Assembly: GCA_006503475.1 (NCBI GenBank)
Contig: RSEH01000019.1
Location: forward strand, 1-64,000
DNA: 64,000 bases
Source: Stentor roeselii
Lineage: Eukaryota > Ciliophora > Heterotrichea > Heterotrichida > Stentoridae
Direction of reading: 5' to 3'
A program made the position numbers and the translations under genes. Under the pieces are notes generated by a model. The model was not told where the DNA came from, did no database searches, and was given only the letters and a program-made list of their open reading frames with translations. This document shows positions 53,379-63,650 of this stretch, one piece after another. Within the stretch, counting starts at the first letter, position 1. Each line of letters starts with the position of its first letter.

Positions 53379-53410
53379 TTGTATTTAATTAGATTGATAT
53401 TAGAGAAATA

Positions 53411-53827
53411 ATGGCTTTTTTTTTGCTTTTTGTTCATGTCTTCGCAATAAACTGCAAGAAACCTTGCCTTGACTCTTGTGAAAATACCTTAACCATGAAC
53501 TGTCTAAAAAAATGCTGTCCAGGTATAAATTTTTCAATTAATTCATCTTGCAGTTTAAAATGCAGTGATTCTTCTGAAATTTCTATTTGTCACCAACAAT
53601 GTTTGAAACAACTGAGCACCTGTGAAAAGAACTGTCAGGAGTTTTGTGATAACAGGGCTGATGACTGTGAACATGCTTGTTTATATGAGTTTTGTGGTGA
53701 AGAGTTTCATTCAGTGAGTTGGACTTACGTGATTGGACTTGTTTTGTTGTTTTGTTCTTTCGTGGCTGGGTTATTTGCTTATGTTGACGAGGTGATTTCG
53801 AAGACTCATTCTTATGACTTGGCCTAG
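53411..53827 (+). CDS. Cys-rich type I membrane protein
   Basis: A 138-residue protein. A signal peptide (AFFLLFVHVFA) is followed by about 80 residues with some 18 cysteines in C-x3-C and C-x-x-C spacings (CKKPCLDSCENTL, CEKNCQEFCDNRADDCEHAC). One TM helix (VIGLVLLFCSFVAGLFAYV) and a short cytoplasmic tail complete it. It resembles small disulphide-rich surface proteins of ciliates. Function unknown. Its 3' end faces the Rab array. Confidence 0.75.
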   Translation: MAFFLLFVHVFAINCKKPCLDSCENTLTMNCLKKCCPGINFSINSSCSLKCSDSSEISICHQQCLKQLSTCEKNCQEFCDNRADDCEHACLYEFCGEEFHSVSWTYVIGLVLLFCSFVAGLFAYVDEVISKTHSYDLA

Positions 53828-53885
53828 AATCTCTAATCAGAGATCACTGAAGAATAATTAGTTATCATGTTAAAAAGTTTATTGT

Positions 53886-54517
53886 TTATTTACCTCTGCT
53901 TCTATTATCCACTCGAAATGATCCTTGGGGTAAACGACATGAATAGGATAATCTGAGAAGGTTCTCAGTGATTGCAGCTTCATTCATTCTTTCAAACATC
54001 AAAGAAAAACATAAGTTTATCCCTGGTGAGATTTTTGAAGATACCTCGGAATAATCAGCTGATAAAGACCTTGACAGTTCTTTACCATTCTCGAAGGTTA
54101 TAACTCTTTGATCGGTTAAGTCACATTTGTTCCCAATTATCATGATTTTAGGGACTTTTGAAGTATTTCTAAGAATTTCATTGTGCCAAGTCGTGACATT
54201 CAAAAAAGAGTCCTCGTTGGTGACGTCGAAAATAATGATGATTCCATCAGCCACTCGGTAGTAGTTTGATATGAAAGATTTAAATCGATCTTGACCTGAT
54301 GCATCCCAGATCTGAAGACTTATCGGGTCTTCATTTATACTCACATGTTTCAACCTCTTTTAGATTTTACAAAATCAATGCCGATTGTGGGAATGAAGGA
54401 GTCGATGAATTGGTTTTCAGTGTATTGGCTTAATAAAGTTGACTTTCCTACACTGGAATCTCCGAGAAGTAGAATTTTAAATAAGGAAAGGCTGAATGAA
54501 GAGTACGAGTTTGACAT
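53886..54517 (-). CDS. Rab-like small GTPase, copy 1 of 11 (most diverged)
   Basis: Exon 1 (54517-54371) encodes [20 protein letters not shown] with P-loop GDSSVGKS and ends TIGIDF. A 14-nt intron (54357-54370, GTAAAATCTAAAAG) is followed by RLKHVSI in exon 2. The switch-II motif is WDASGQD (catalytic Gln kept), the base-binding motif GNKCDL, and SSK replaces SAK. Total 205 residues; it ends in RSRGK with no prenylatable cysteine, which is odd for a Rab. The G-domain is intact and the start is clean. It is the most distant copy, 1.2 kb from copy 2, and probably the least altered member functionally. Confidence 0.85.
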
Positions 54518-55085
54518 TTATTTGGATGGATTTATGATGGAGGAGTTTTTAGGTTAGAGGGAAGTGTTTGTTGTTTTAGAGTTTTTTTATTTTGATTTGT
54601 TGGGTGGAGAAAAGGTAGATGAAATCAATGGAGTGATATTTTATAATAATGATTGAAAATTGGGTATTTTACTTGATTTATTTATTGATATTGGAATATT
54701 GAATTTCATATATATGTGATCTGGAAACATTTCATCAGATAAGATTGCTTTAATTAATTAGGCTAAAATATTGATTACTCTAAATTTTTGATTCATTTTT
54801 AACCAGGTTTAAGAATCATAACATAAACAATTCTTTTATAGATTAATTTATGACCGGCTTAATAATTAGTGAAGGTGGAATGTTTTCGAGATGGATAATC
54901 ATTGATTACTGTTACCTGTTTCAGTAACTGCACTGAATACTAGGTTATGCATACTTGATAAGTATTTATTTCTATTCTAAACTCTTCTATGAACTAATTC
55001 ATTCACAGACATCAACTTTAATCTAACAAAACATCTAAAATCTCTAAAAAACTCAAAAATCATCCTATTTCTCTATATCTAAACC
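54518..55085. other. Spacer between Rab copies 1 and 2
   Basis: AT-rich, no gene seen. It is longer than the other inter-copy spacers (about 0.2-0.25 kb). Confidence 0.4.
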
Positions 55086-55722
55086 TTAACCTACAATACC
55101 CTCATTCTTTTTTTCTCCTTCTTTCATCTCCAAACATTCCAAAGTTTCACTCCAAAGTCCTTCATGAATAACATGCTTCGCCTCCTTCAAAACCCCAGCA
55201 AAAACCATTAAACACTCATCAACTCCAATAAAATTCTTCGCAGAAGTCTCCATATAAACAACTCCTAAACACCTAGCAAGTTCTTGCGCTTGTTCAAAAG
55301 AAACAACTCTTTGTTCTTCCAAGTCAGATTTATTTCCCAGTAAATCGCTTTGGAGGAGAAAAATCTTTCAGTTTCTTTTATCCATCTTTCAACATTTTTC
55401 AAAGAATTCAAATCTGTTAAGTCGAAGACAACAATGACTCCATCTAAATCTTGAAGGTAACTTTTAATAAAGGGAAATAAGTTTTTTTCATTACACTCAA
55501 GGTCCCAGATTTGAAGGAATAAATCAGGGTGGAATCTTGGGAATGGTAGGAAAATCTTCATGAATTTCAAGAAATCGATGCGATAAGTTGAAATATAGGA
55601 TTCTTTGAATTCTTGTTTTGGAATCTTTGTAATAGGCTTGACTTTCCTACTTTGGTGTTTCCGTAGAGAAGAATCTTGGAAATGTAGCGGCTGAATAAGG
55701 AGTACTTTTTTTGGGTTGACAT
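55086..55722 (-). pseudogene. Rab-like GTPase, copy 2, two one-base shifts
   Basis: Starts MSTQKKYSLFSRYISKILLY with P-loop GNTKVGKS at 55722. One base appears to be missing in CAAAAC near 55622 (QRFQ to QEFKESYISTYRIDF), and another in an ATTTA run near 55340 (SSKAI to GNKSDLEEQRVVSFEQAQEL). No intron is present at the site where all other copies have one (IDF continues directly as LKFMKIF). At codon 6 it has AAG where copies 4-10 have TAG. The catalytic Gln region is altered (WDLECNE). Both lesions lie in short homopolymers, so sequencing error is as likely as decay. Confidence 0.7.
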
Positions 55723-56162
55723 TTTGAGGAATATTCATAGATTTAGATTGAAGATGGTTTTAGGTTGTAGATGTAAATTTTTTGTTTAGATATTTTATTA
55801 TCGAGGTTTATTTTGATTTTTTTATTATCAGAAAATTAATGGTCATGTCTTTATTGTAATTTAAGATTCATTTGTGATTAAATTATTGAAATTTAACATG
55901 GAATATTAGATTTTTAAGTTTTAATATTGCTTAGTTAAATTATGAATTGGTTCAAGTATTAGCTACTTGGCTTTATTCATGAAACACAAAGCTTATGACT
56001 TCAAATATAAAAAATTTTGGACTAACCCTTAAGATTTAGAAGTTTTATTTGTATATCACAGGTTAACCAGCTGATAAATGAATTAATACTTTTTTTCAAA
56101 GAATTTTGATGTTTTTCAATTGACTAGTCCTAGTTTATTTGTGAGTTAAACAGAGTCATATT

Positions 56163-56626
56163 AGAGCATTCAAAATAAATACCCAGATAATTCCCAGCAA
56201 ATCTTTATCTTCATCGAAAGTGATAAGGTCAATTTTATTTTCAATAATTTTTTTTTTCAAATTTTCTGAGTAAAAATTTGAAACTTCTTGCATCCAAGTC
56301 TGGCATTGACAAAAGTGTTCTCGTCAGTGATGTCCAAACAATCACAACGCCATAAACTCCTTGTTAGTAAGAAGAATTCATCATTTTAACCGTTCTTGAT
56401 CTGTATTGTCCCAGATCATAAGCTCGATTGTTCCTTCATTTATTATGAGCGTCTTTATACTCTTTTAAATTACAATTCAGTGACGACGATTCTTGATCTT
56501 AATAAATTTATAAACTAGTCATTTTTGGAAAATCGAATTAAAAGGATCAACTTTTCTACACTGCTATCACTGATAAGCATGATTTCAAAAATATTGTCAC
56601 TGAGTAAAGGGTACCTTGTTAGACAT
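56163..56626 (-). pseudogene. Rab-like GTPase, copy 3, decayed
   Basis: Clearly alignable to its neighbours (ATG at 56626, P-loop region, NTWMQ-like and NKIDL-like stretches) but with several frame changes, stops and a deletion before the DQAKEF segment. It is the only copy in the array that is plainly dead. Its spacing (884 bp from copy 4's start) keeps the array period. Confidence 0.8.
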
Positions 56627-56863
56627 TTTTATTATGGTAAAGCTTTATCGAATTCGATAGGTTAATTCATGGGATAGTTTCAGGGATAATAATTCAAAAC
56701 TTACCTTTGATTTATAATTTAAAGATTATTTTATTCTAACTTCGCTATCTAGGATCGTCAAATGATAAAATTATTTAAATGAAGAAAATAATCATATTTC
56801 GGTACAAAATACAAAATAAACCTTAAAAAATTTTAATATTCTTCTATGAATTAAAACTAAACC

Positions 56864-57510
56864 TTACTTTAAACAAAATCCTTTCATGTCTTTTTCAGTT
56901 CTTAGATTAATCTTCAAACTATTTGACGAAACATTTTTGAAGGATCTTCTCAATATTTCTTGTTCTCTTCTAATACTTTCCGTCAGTATTAAAAACGCTT
57001 CATCAACTCCAACAGCTTCTTTCGCAGAGCATTCAATATAACTTACCCCATAAGTCTCAGCGAATTCTTTAGCTTGATCAAAAGTAATAACTCTTAGCTC
57101 AACTAGGTCAATTTTATTTCCGATAACTAGTTTTTTCACATTTTCTGAGCAAAAATTTGAGACGTGTTGCATCCAAGTGTTAACATTGACACAAGAGTAC
57201 TCTTCAGTGATGTCAAAAACAATAACAACACCATGAAGTCCTCGGTAGTCATGACGATCCATCATTTCGAACAGTCCTCGCCCGGAAATGTCCCAAAGTT
57301 GAAGGTTGATTATTTCTTGATTGATTTTGAGGGTTTTTACTCTCTTTTAGATGTTACGAAATCAATACCATCTGTTGCTTTGGAGTAATTTAAGAACTTA
57401 TTTTCGATAAAACGAGTTAAAAGACTTGACTTTCCTACTGCGCTATTGCCGATAAGAGCAATATTAAACTTATAGTCACTGAGTAAAGAGTACTATTGAT
57501 TGTCAGACAT
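56864..57510 (-). CDS. Rab-like GTPase, copy 4, with TAG at codon 6
   Basis: Exon 1 (57510-57358) is 51 codons with TAG as the sixth (ATG TCT GAC AAT CAA TAG TAC), then SLLSDYKFNIALIGNSAVGKSS. The 14-nt intron is at 57344-57357 (GTAACATCTAAAAG). Exon 2 runs [10 protein letters not shown] to GFCLK and TAA. Switch II is WDISGRG (catalytic Gln replaced by Arg and the following Glu by Gly); GNKIDL and CSAKE are intact. No in-frame ATG follows the TAG within exon 1. Confidence 0.65.
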
Positions 57511-57760
57511 TTTATAAAGAGGTTATGAAATTCGATAGATAATGTATTGATAGTTTCAGAGATAAAAATCAAAAATTTAAAGATTAATAGTTCAAAGTTA
57601 TTTTTTATTTTATAAGTCAAAGATTAATTTATTCCAAATTACCTATCTAGTATCATCAAATAAGAAAATTTTTCAAATAAAGAAAATGATAACCTTACAG
57701 GACTCAATACCAAATACATTCTAACAAGCATAAAATTTTTCTATGAATGAATATTAAACC

Positions 57761-58410
57761 TTACTTTAAACAAAATCTTCTCATTTCTTTTTCAGGTCTT
57801 CGATTAATCTTCAAACTATCAGATAAAACATTTTCCGAAGATTCTCTCAATATTTCTTGTTCTCTTTTCATACTTTCAGTCAGTATCAAAAACGCTTCAT
57901 CAACCCCAAAAGCTTCTTTTGAAGAACATTCAATATAACTTGCCCCATAAGTATCAGCAAGATCTTTGGCTCTATCGAAAGTAACAACTCTTTGTTCAAC
58001 TAAGTCAATTTTATTTCCGATAACTAGTTTTTTCACATTTTCTGGACAAAAATTTGAGACTTCTTGAATCCAATTGTTTACATTTACAAAAGAGTTCTCG
58101 TCAGTGACGTCAAAAACAATTATAATGCCATGAACTCTTCGACACTGAGAAAAAATCGGAATTTTTAACCGTTCTTGTCCGGGAGTATCCCAAATTTGAA
58201 GGTTGATTATTTCTTGATTTATTTTGAGTGTTTTTAAAGTCTTTTAGATATTACGAAATCAATGCCGTTTGTTGATGAGAAGTAATTGAAGAAGAACTTA
58301 TTTACCATAAAACGTCTTAAGAGACTTGACTTTCCTACTGAATAATCACCCAGAAGAAAAATTCTGAACAGATAGTCACTAAGTAAAGAGTACTATTGAT
58401 TGTCAGACAT
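57761..58410 (-). CDS. Rab-like GTPase, copy 5, with TAG at codon 6
   Basis: Exon 1 (58410-58255) has 52 codons, TAG at the sixth, then SLLSDYLFRIFLLGDYSVGK. Intron 58241-58254 (GTAATATCTAAAAG, 14 nt). Exon 2 starts [10 protein letters not shown] and contains WDTPGQERL, so this copy retains the catalytic Gln, plus GNKIDL; CSSKE replaces CSAKE. It ends in RRFCLK. Apart from the TAG the frame is open throughout. Confidence 0.65.
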
Positions 58411-58615
58411 TAATGTATTGGATAGTTTCACTGATAAAAATGAACATTTCGGTTCAATATTAAAAATTTTTTTTTATTGTAATTTTTTACGGTTTCCCTA
58501 TCTAAGATAATCAAAAGAATAAACTATTTAATTGAATAAAATGATAACCTTGCAAGACGTGATAAAAAATACATTCTAACAATACTTAAAATACTTTGTC
58601 TATCAATATTAGACT

Positions 58616-59262
58616 TACTCTAAACAAAATCTTCTCATGTCTTTGTCAGCTCTTTTGATTGATCTTCATACTATCTGATGAAACATTTTCCGAAGATTCT
58701 CTCAATATTTCTTTTTCTCTTTTGATACTTTCCGTCAATATCAAAAACGCTTCATCAACTCCAACAGCTTCTTTCGCAGAGCATTCAATATAGCTTGCCC
58801 CAAAAGTCTCAGCGAACTCTTTGGCTTCATCAAAAGTGACAACTCTTTGCTCAGCTAGGTCAATTTTACTTCCGATAATCATTTTTTTCACATGTTCTGA
58901 GCAAAAATTTGAGACTTGTCGCATCCAAGTATTTAAATTCACAAAAGAGTTTTCGTTAGTGATGTCAAAAACAATCACAACACCATTAACTCCTCGGTAA
59001 TAAAAAGAATTCATCATTTTGAACCGTTCATACCCGGGAGTATCCCTAATTTGAAGCTTGATTATTTCTTGATTTAATTTAAGAGTTTTTATTCTCTTTT
59101 AGATGTTACAAAATCGATGCCGATTGTTGCCGTGAAGTAATTTAAGAACTCATTTTCGATAAAACGAATTAAAATACTTGACTTTCCTACTGAGCAATCG
59201 CCGATAAGGACAATTTTAAAATAATAATCACTGAGTAAAGAGTACTATTGATTGTCAGACAT
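58616..59262 (-). CDS. Rab-like GTPase, copy 6, with TAG at codon 6 and a 3' shift
   Basis: Exon 1 (59262-59110): TAG at codon 6, then [20 protein letters not shown] and [11 protein letters not shown]. Intron 59096-59109 (14 nt). Exon 2: switch II reads IRDTPGYERF (Trp to Arg, Gln to Tyr), and the base motif is GSKIDL (Asn to Ser). Near the end an extra A in CAAAAG shifts the frame, so it stops at TGA (58646) as INQKS. Without it the copy would end RRFCLE like its neighbours, at a TAA near 58616. Confidence 0.6.
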
Positions 59263-59509
59263 TTTGTAAAGAGCTTTATCAATTCGATAGATAATGTATT
59301 GATAGTTTCAGAGATTAAAATAAAAATTTAAAGTTTAATGATTCAAAAGTTATTTTTATCGTATAAGTCAAAGATTAATTCATTCCGAATTCCTATCTAA
59401 GATAATCAAAAGAATATATTATTTGATTGAAGAAAATGATAACCTTACAATCCGATAAAAAATTCACTCTAACAAGTCTTAAAATTCTTCTATGAATGAA
59501 TATTAAACC

Positions 59510-60156
59510 TTACTTTAAACAAAATCCTTTCGTGTCATTTTCAGGTCTTTGATTAATCTTCAAACTATCAGATGAAAAATCTTTGGAGGAAACTCTAAAT
59601 ATGTCTTGTTCACTTTTGATACTTTCCGTCAATATTAAAAACGCTTCATCAACCCCAACACCTTCCTTTGCAGAGCATTCAATATAAATCGCCCTATAAG
59701 TATCAGCTAATTCTTTAGCTTGATCAAAAGTGACAACTCTTTGCTCAGTTAGGTCAATTTTACTTCCGATAATCATTTTTTTAACATTTTCTGAACAAAA
59801 ATTTGAGACTTGTTGCATCAAATATTTAACATTCACAAAAGAGTTCTCGTTAGTGATGTCAAAAACAATTACAACACCATTAGCTCCTTCATAATAAGCA
59901 GAACCCATCATTTTGAACCGTTCTCGCCCGGCAGTATCCCTAATTTGAAGCTTGATTATTTCTTGATTTATTTTGAGGGTTTTTATTCTCTTTTAGAAAT
60001 TACGAATTCGAGGCCGATTGTTGCTGTAAAGTAATTTAAGAACTTATTTTCGGTAAAACGAATTAAAAGACTTGACTTTCCTACTGCGCAATCGCCGATA
60101 AGGACAATTTTAAAATAATAATCACTAAGTAAAGAGTACTATTGATTGACAGACAT
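59510..60156 (-). CDS. Rab-like GTPase, copy 7, with TAG at codon 6
   Basis: Exon 1 (60156-60004): [29 protein letters not shown], ending TIGLEF. Intron 59990-60003 (GTAATTTCTAAAAG, 14 nt). Exon 2: [10 protein letters not shown] (Trp to Arg, Gln to Arg), GSKIDL (Asn to Ser), [14 protein letters not shown], end KGFCLK. Open apart from the TAG. Confidence 0.65.
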
Positions 60157-60374
60157 TTTTATTTAGGTTAAACGTAATCTTTTTTGATAGGTAATGTATA
60201 CGATAATTTCAGTGATAAAAAAATCAAAATTTAAAGATTAATATATTCCGAATACCTATATAAGATAATCAAAAGAATATATGCTTTGATAGAAGGAAAT
60301 GATAACCTTAAAAGTCCTATAGAAAAATTCACTCTAACTAATCTTTAAATTTTTCTAGGAGTCAATATTAAACC

Positions 60375-61022
60375 TTACTTTAAACAAAATCCTTTCATGT
60401 CATTTTCAGGTCTTTGATTCATCTTCAAACTATCAGATGAAAAATTTTTGGAGTAAACTCTCAATATTCCTTGTTCTCTTTTAATACTTTCTGTCAATAT
60501 TAAAAACGCTTCATCAACCCCAACAGCTTCTTTTGCAGAGCATTCAATATAACATGCCCCATAAGTCTCAGCAAATTCTTTGGCTTGATCAAAAGTAACA
60601 ACTCTTTGCTCAACTAGGTCAATTTTATTTCCGATAACTAGTTTTTTCACATTTTCTGAGTAAAAATTTGATACTTCTTGCATCCAAGTGTTTAAATTTA
60701 CAAAAGAGTACTCTTCAGTGACGTCAAAAACAATTACAACACCATGAACTCCTCGGTAATCAAAAGGAATCATCATTTCGAATCGTTCTCGCCCGGCAGT
60801 GTTCCAAATTTGAAGCTTGATTATTTCTTGATTTATTTTGAGGGTTTTTGTTTTCTTTTTAGAGATTACGAAATCTATGCCGATTGTTGCTGTGAAGTAA
60901 TTTAAGAACTTATTTTCGGTAAAACGAATTAAAAGACTTGATTTTCCCACTGAGCAATCGCCTAAAATCGCGATTTTGAACATATAGTCACTGAGTAAAG
61001 AGTACTATTGATTGGCAGACAT
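60375..61022 (-). CDS. Rab-like GTPase, copy 8, with a second ATG after the TAG
   Basis: The upstream ATG (61022) is followed by TAG at codon 6, as in its neighbours. Codon 14 here is ATG (60983), which gives MFKIAILGDCSVGKSSLL and could rescue initiation; no other TAG copy has this. The intron is 15 nt (60855-60869, GTAATCTCTAAAAAG) and also open if retained, so spliced (DFKTKTLKI) and unspliced (DFVISKKKTKTLKI) forms are both in frame. Switch II is WNTAGRERF; GNKIDL and CSAKE are intact. The best candidate for an active gene among the TAG copies. Confidence 0.8.
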
Positions 61023-61255
61023 TTTTACTTAGGTAATGTATTGGATAATTTCAGTGATAAAAATTCAAAAATTTAAAGATTAATATTTAAATACATTTTT
61101 TATCGAATAAGTCAAAGATAATATATTCCGAATTACCTATCTAAGATAATCAAAAGAATATATTCTTTGATTGAAGAAAATGATAAACTTAAAAGTCCCA
61201 TAGAAAAATTCACTCTAACTAATCTTAAAATTCTTCTAGGAGTCAATATTAAACC

Positions 61256-61901
61256 TTACTTAAAACAAAATCCTTTCATGTCTTTTTCAGGTCTTTGATT
61301 AATCTTCAAAATATTTGACGAAACATATTTGAAAGAATCTCTCAATATTTTTTCCTCGCTTTTGATACTTTCCGTCAATATTAAAAACGCTTCATCAATC
61401 CCAACACCTTCCTTCGCAGAGCATTCAATATAACTTGCCCCATAAGCCGCAGCAAATGCTTTGGCTTCATCTAAAGTGATAACTCTTTGCTCAACTAAGT
61501 CTATTTTATTTCCGATAACTAGTTTTTTCACATTTTCTGAGCAAAAATTTGAAACTTCTTGCATCCAAGTGTTGAGATTGGCAAAAGAGTTCTCGTTAGT
61601 GACGTCAAAAACAATGACAACTCCATGAACTCCTCGGTAATCATAAGGAATCATTATTTTTAACCGTTCTCGCCCGGCAGTATCCCAAATTTGAAGCTTG
61701 ATTAATTCTTGATTAATTTTGAGTGTTTTATTCTCTTTTAGATATTACGAAATCACTCACACATGTTGATCTTAAATTATTTAAGAAGTCATTTTGGGAA
61801 AAACGAAATAATAGACTTGACTTTCCCACTTTGTAATAGCCGATAATAGCAATTTTAAATAAATAGTCACTGAGTAAAGGGTACTATTCATTGTCAGACA
61901 T
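61256..61901 (-). CDS. Rab-like GTPase, copy 9, with TAG at codon 6
   Basis: Exon 1 (61901-61749): MSDNE, TAG, YPLLSDYLFKIAIIGYYKVGK, ending VSDF. Unlike the other copies, exon 2 is in frame only if the intron is 16 nt (61733-61748, GTAATATCTAAAAGAG), giving [20 protein letters not shown]; with the usual 14 nt an A4 run is one base short. Switch II is WDTAGRERL; GNKIDL and CSAKE are intact; end KGFCFK. Confidence 0.6.
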
Positions 61902-62135
61902 TTTTATTAAGATAAAGCTTTATCGAATTTGATAGATTAATCCATGTGATAGTTTCAGTGTTAATAGTTCAAAAGTTATGATTTATCTTTTATTCAAAGA
62001 TTAATTTTATTGCAACCTCTCTATCTAGGATCATAAAGAATAAACTATATAATTATATAAATTACCGAATTACAAGACACAATACAAATAAATTCTAACT
62101 AATCTTAAAATTCTTCTATGAATCAATATTAAACC

Positions 62136-62779
62136 TTACTCTAAACAAAACCTTCTCATATCTTTTTCAGGTCTTTGATTAATCTTCAAACTATCTGATG
62201 AAACATTTTTCGAAGTATTTCTCAATATTTCTTCTCTTTTCATACTTTCCGTCAATATTAAAAACGCTTCATCAACCCCAACACCTTCCTTCGCAGAGCA
62301 TTCAATATAAATAGCTCCATAAGTCTCAGCAAATTCTTTAGCTTCATCAAAAGTAACAACTCTTTGCTCAGCTAGGTCAAGTTTACTTCCGATAATTATT
62401 GTTTTCACATTTTCTGAATAAAAATTTGAGACTTGTTGCATCCAAGTGTTCAAATTCACAAAAGAGTTCTCGTTAGTGATGTCAAAAACAATCACAAGAC
62501 CATCAACTCCTCGCCAATTAGAAGGAATCATCATTTTGAACCGTTCATACCCGCCTGTGTCCCAAATTTGAAGCCTGATTAATTCTTGATTTATTTTTAG
62601 GATTTTTACTCTCTTTTAGATATTACCAAATCACTCAAAAATCTTACTGTGAAGTGATTTAAGAACTTATTATCGATAAAACGAAATAATAAACTTGACT
62701 TTCCCACTCTGTAATCGCCGATAAGAGCAATCTTAAACAAATAGTTACTGTGTAGAGGGTACTATTCTTTGTTAGACAT
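62136..62779 (-). CDS. Rab-like GTPase, copy 10, with TAG at codon 6
   Basis: Exon 1 (62779-62627): MSNKE, TAG, YPLHSNYLFKIALIGDYRVGK. Intron 62613-62626 (14 nt). Exon 2: RVKILKINQELIRLQIWDTG, switch II GGYERF (Gln to Tyr), base motif GSKLDL (Asn to Ser), [13 protein letters not shown], end RRFCLE. Closest in 5' sequence to copy 9. Confidence 0.65.
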
Positions 62780-63012
62780 TTTATTAAGATAAAGCTTTAT
62801 CGAATTTGATAGGTTAATCAAGTGGATAGTCTCAAGGTGAATAGTTCAAAACTTATCTTTGATTTTATAATTTAAAGATTAATTTTATTCCAACTTCACT
62901 ATCTAGGATCATAAAACAATAAACTATATAATTGACTAAAACTATTGAATTGCAAGACCCAATACAAAAATTCTAAAAAGCTAAAAATTCTTCTATCAAT
63001 CAATATTAAACC

Positions 63013-63650
63013 TTACTTTAAACAAAACCTTCTCATGTCTTTATCAGGTCTTTGATTGATCTTCAAACTCCCAGATAAAACATTTTCTGAAGATTCTCTC
63101 AATATATCTTGTTCATTTTTGATACTTTCCGTCAATATCAAAAACCCTTCATAAACCCCAACACCTTCTTTCGCCGAGCATTCAATATAACTTGCCCCAT
63201 AATCCTCAGCAAATTCTTTAGCTTGATCAAAAGTAACAACTCTTTGCGCAACTAAGTCAATTTTATTTCCGATGATAATTTTTTTCACATCTTCTGAGTA
63301 ATGATTAGTGACTTGTTGCATCCAAGAGCTGAGATTAAAAAATGAGTTCTCGTTAGTGACATCAAATACAATCAAAACACCCTTTACTCCTCTATAGAAA
63401 GAAGAAGTCATCACTCCCCGCCCGACAATGTCCCAGATTTGAAGCATGACCATTCCTTGATATATTTGAAGGGTTTTTATTCTCTTTTAGATGTTACGAA
63501 ATCGATGTTGATTGTTTCTATTATGTTACTTCTGAATTCATTTTCGGTAAAACGTATTAAAAGACTTGACTTTCCCACTCCGCAATCACCGAGAAGCACT
63601 ATTTTGAATAAATAACCACTGAATATATGGTACAAATCTTTGTCAGACAT
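63013..63650 (-). CDS. Rab-like GTPase, copy 11, fully open
   Basis: Exon 1 (63650-63498) reads [20 protein letters not shown] with TTG (Leu) where seven other copies have TAG, then GDCGVGKSS and NIDF. Intron 63484-63497 (GTAACATCTAAAAG, 14 nt). Exon 2: [20 protein letters not shown], with a few residues deleted just after switch II ([12 protein letters not shown] instead of AGRERFEMM...). GNKIDL and CSAKE are intact; end RRFCLK. 207 residues with no internal stop. Confidence 0.8.

Noticed and set aside
56864-62779. The TAG at Rab codon 6 as the acceptor of a 16-nt intron starting inside the ATG (GTCTGACAATCAATAG)
   Set aside because: It lacks the GTAA donor seen in other introns here, would destroy the only start codon, and copy 11 has no AG at that place.
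56880-63050. Extra 3' exon of the Rab copies behind GTAAGG...TAG after the FCLK codons
   Set aside because: The interval would be 24 nt, unlike all other introns, and the downstream sequence gives no prenylation motif.
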